Source: Lysinibacillus timonensis (GTDB lineage Bacteria; Bacillota; Bacilli; Bacillales_A; Planococcaceae). From it: a DNA stretch of 64,000 bases. The first letter of the stretch is position 1; the number at the start of each line of letters is the position of its first letter. The stretch is from the NCBI RefSeq assembly GCF_900291985.1, contig NZ_LT985980.1, positions 956,001 to 1,020,000 on the forward strand. Reading direction: 5' to 3'. The notes under the pieces are model-generated. The model saw nothing but the letters and a program-made list of their open reading frames with translations. It was not told the origin of the DNA and searched no databases. Below are positions 61,242 through 64,000 of this stretch, in pieces. The position numbers were made by a program, and so were the translations under genes.

Positions 61242-63650
61242 TTATCTTACTTCTACACCAGTCTCAGCTAATGCTTTTAAAATTTTATTATGCGCATTTG
61301 TCACTTCTTCATCTGTTAAAGTACGTTCTGCATCGAAGTAAGTTAATGAGAAGGCAACAGATTTTTTATCTGCTTCCATTTTCTCGCCTTCATATACGTC
61401 GAATACTTGCACATCTTTTAATAACTTCGTTCCAGCATTACGAATAATATTTTCAATTTCCCCTGCTGGTTTTGAGCGATCTAATACTAATGCGATGTCG
61501 CGCGAAATTTCCGGGAAGCGTGGTACAGGTGTATAAACTAAAGCCTCTGTCGCTGTTTTTAGTATCGCATATAAGTTTAATTCGGCTACAAAAGTTTCTT
61601 TTAAGTCTACTTTTTTGCGTTCAGCAGGATGTAGACCACCAATAATTCCTACTTTTTCACCATCTAAAAGAACAATTGCTGTTTGACCTGGATGTAAACC
61701 ATCTACAGCACCTTTTTCGTAAGTTACTCGTTCAGTTAAACCTAATTTACCGAATAATGCTTGAACAATCCCTTTCGCAACGAAGAAGTCAACACTACGT
61801 TTCTCTCCTTGCCATTGGTTGTCTACCCATTTACCCGTTAAAACAATTGCTAAATGCTCTTCTTCATAAGGTAGTTCTTCCTCTGTTTGACCAAGGAAAA
61901 CTGAACCTACTTCATATAATGCGACTGAATCTGCTTTACGTGCAACATTATAACTAGCTGCTTCAATTAAATGAGGAATTAAACTTTGACGTAAAGTCGT
62001 ACGTTCTTCGCTCATCGGCATTAATAATTTCGTTGTTTCTTCTACTTTTAATGCAAACTTTTGCGATAATTCCTCAGATGTTAATGAATAAGTTACGGCT
62101 TGTAGTAGCCCAGAACCTTCCATAACGTTACGTACAACACGACGTTTCTCTTGGTATGATGTTAACCCACCAACAGTTACAGTTCCTTCTGGAAGCGTCA
62201 TCGGAATTTCATCATATCCGTAAAGACGAGCAATCTCTTCGACGATATCTTCTTCAATTTTAATATCTTGACGTCTTGTTGGCGCGTCAATGATTAATAA
62301 ACCATTTGCCGCTTCCACATCGAATTGCAAACGATGTAGGATGGCAAGCATATCTTCTAATGAAATTTTCATTCCAAGACGAGCATTGATGAAATCAGGA
62401 GATACAACTACACGTGTCGGCGTTTTATCTAATTGGTCGACCGTAACTGTACCTTGAAGAACTTCTCCACCTGCTAACTCAGAAAGTAATTGTGCCGCTC
62501 TTTCAGCTGCAGCAAGAACACGGTTTGGATCTACACCTTTCTCAAAACGGGCAGATGAATCAGAACGTAATCCTAATTCTTTCGAAGTACGGCGAACGGA
62601 GAAGCCATCGAAATAAGCTGCTTCAATGACAACAGTTGTTGTATCATTTGTTACCTCTGAGTTTGCACCACCCATTACACCAGCGACGGCAACCGGTTCT
62701 ACACCATTTGTAATGACAAGATTATGTGCATTTAATGTTCGTTCTTGATCATCAAGTGTAACTATTTTTTCTCCTTCTTTAGCTAAGCGTACAACAATTT
62801 CATTCGTTTTTAATGCATCATAGTCAAATGCATGTAATGGTTGGCCGTATTCCATTAGAATGTAGTTCGTAATATCAACTACATTATTGTGAGGACGAAT
62901 TCCAGCTGCCATTAAATAATGTTGTAACCATAATGGTGATTCAGCGATTTTTACATTTCTAATGACTTTTGCTGCATATAATGGATTCAGCTCTGGAGCC
63001 TCAGTACTTACTTTAATGTAGTTTTCTGCACTTTCAGCAGCAGTTGCATAGTTAATTTCTGGCAGTTTCACTTCTTCAGATAGAATTGCTGCCACTTCAT
63101 AAGCAACACCAAGCATGGATAATGCATCAGAACGGTTCGGTGTTAAACCAAGTTCTAGCACGATATCTCTTAACCCTACTAGTTCTAATGCGTCACTACC
63201 TGGAACTGCATCTTCAGGTAACACATAAATACCATCAGCATACGCTTTAGGTACAGTTCGACCTTCAACACCTAATTCTTGAAGTGAACAGATCATTCCG
63301 TTGGATTCCACACCACGCATTTTTGCTTTTTTAATTTTAACGCCGCCTGGTAAACGTGCCCCTGGTAATGCTACGATTACTTTTTGACCTGCCGCAACGT
63401 TTGGTGCACCACAAATAATTTGACGTACGTCACCTTCGCCTACTTCAACTTGGCAAACGTTTAATTTATCAGCATCTGGATGTTTTTCTTTTGAAATAAC
63501 ATATCCTACAACGACATTTGTCATCCCTTTTGAACGATCAATCACTGCATCTACTTCGATACCAGAACGTGTAATTTTTTCTGCTAATTCTTCTGGTGAT
63601 AAACTATCTATATTTACATATTGTTTTAGCCAATTTAATGAAACTAACAT
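61242..63650 (-). CDS. pheT: Phenylalanine-tRNA ligase beta subunit
   Basis: An 802-residue beta subunit. Order of domains: tRNA-binding EMAP-like domain (about 40-150), B3/B4 editing domain (about 210-385), B5 domain (about 405-480), catalytic-like core, and C-terminal FDX-ACB anticodon-binding domain (about 705-800, FPEISRDIALVLDR). Forms the alpha2-beta2 enzyme with PheS. It begins 15 bases downstream of pheS, behind AAGGGGG. Confidence 0.97.
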   Translation of the reverse strand: MLVSLNWLKQYVNIDSLSPEELAEKITRSGIEVDAVIDRSKGMTNVVVGYVISKEKHPDADKLNVCQVEVGEGDVRQIICGAPNVAAGQKVIVALPGARLPGGVKIKKAKMRGVESNGMICSLQELGVEGRTVPKAYADGIYVLPEDAVPGSDALELVGLRDIVLELGLTPNRSDALSMLGVAYEVAAILSEEVKLPEINYATAAESAENYIKVSTEAPELNPLYAAKVIRNVKIAESPLWLQHYLMAAGIRPHNNVVDITNYILMEYGQPLHAFDYDALKTNEIVVRLAKEGEKIVTLDDQERTLNAHNLVITNGVEPVAVAGVMGGANSEVTNDTTTVVIEAAYFDGFSVRRTSKELGLRSDSSARFEKGVDPNRVLAAAERAAQLLSELAGGEVLQGTVTVDQLDKTPTRVVVSPDFINARLGMKISLEDMLAILHRLQFDVEAANGLLIIDAPTRRQDIKIEEDIVEEIARLYGYDEIPMTLPEGTVTVGGLTSYQEKRRVVRNVMEGSGLLQAVTYSLTSEELSQKFALKVEETTKLLMPMSEERTTLRQSLIPHLIEAASYNVARKADSVALYEVGSVFLGQTEEELPYEEEHLAIVLTGKWVDNQWQGEKRSVDFFVAKGIVQALFGKLGLTERVTYEKGAVDGLHPGQTAIVLLDGEKVGIIGGLHPAERKKVDLKETFVAELNLYAILKTATEALVYTPVPRFPEISRDIALVLDRSKPAGEIENIIRNAGTKLLKDVQVFDVYEGEKMEADKKSVAFSLTYFDAERTLTDEEVTNAHNKILKALAETGVEVR

Positions 63651-63665
63651 TTTATTTGTACCCCC

Positions 63666-64000
<335 letters not shown>

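Overview
The window is AT-rich chromosomal DNA from an endospore-forming member of the Bacillales, most likely Planococcaceae-like (Lysinibacillus/Solibacillus group). The block from about 24.7 to 64 kb follows the Bacillus subtilis gene order ysnB-ysnA-rph-racE-gerE-ysmA-sdhBAC-yslB-lysC-uvrC-trxA-etfA-etfB-fadB-fadR-lcfA-yshE-mutS2-polX-cvpA-zapA-rnhC-pheT-pheS, with local insertions and losses. GerE and a YjcZ-type peptide point to sporulation. The genus is inferred from this synteny and from protein resemblance; it was not tested by a search.

Region 1 (1-2.1 kb) holds three unrelated minus-strand envelope genes. Region 2 (2.1-14.7 kb) is the main accessory locus: a minus-strand cluster of VanX-like dipeptidase, DppA, YkfB epimerase, a complete Dpp-type ABC importer (binding protein, two permeases, two ATPases), LD-carboxypeptidase, a beta-lactamase-fold hydrolase and an NlpC/P60 endopeptidase. 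It reads as a self-contained system that imports cell-wall peptides and takes them apart in the cytoplasm. A good CodY-box match lies just upstream, and a DmpA-family aminopeptidase sits next to it as a separate unit.

Region 3 (14.8-24.6 kb) is mixed. It has a GNAT acetyltransferase, a ComP/ComA-like two-component pair with no ComQ or ComX beside it, a secreted GH3 glycosidase, several very small proteins, an endolysin-like amidase, and a decayed tyrosine recombinase beside tRNA-Arg(TCT), which looks like the scar of an integrated element.

Region 4 (24.7-52.2 kb) is core metabolism and maintenance: nucleotide and RNA housekeeping, glutamate racemase, GerE, succinate dehydrogenase, aspartokinase under a lysine riboswitch, UvrC, thioredoxin, and the FadR-controlled beta-oxidation/ETF operon. 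The FadR operator there lies inside the terminator hairpin of lcfA. MutS2, PolX, CvpA, ZapA, a PabB-PabC fusion and RNase HIII follow.

Region 5 (52.2-64 kb) holds an RND efflux operon with its TetR regulator, a group IIC-type intron inserted directly after a terminator (its reverse transcriptase has lost both aspartates of the YADD motif), an isochorismatase-family hydrolase, a small membrane protein, pheT and the 3' end of pheS, which runs off the right edge.

The observations most worth following are the cytoplasmic beta-lactamase-fold enzyme in the muropeptide cluster, the orphan ComP/ComA pair with its repeat-rich promoter, the overlapping FadR operator/terminator, and the catalytically altered intron reverse transcriptase. 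I saw no CRISPR array, toxin-antitoxin module or recognisable defence system.
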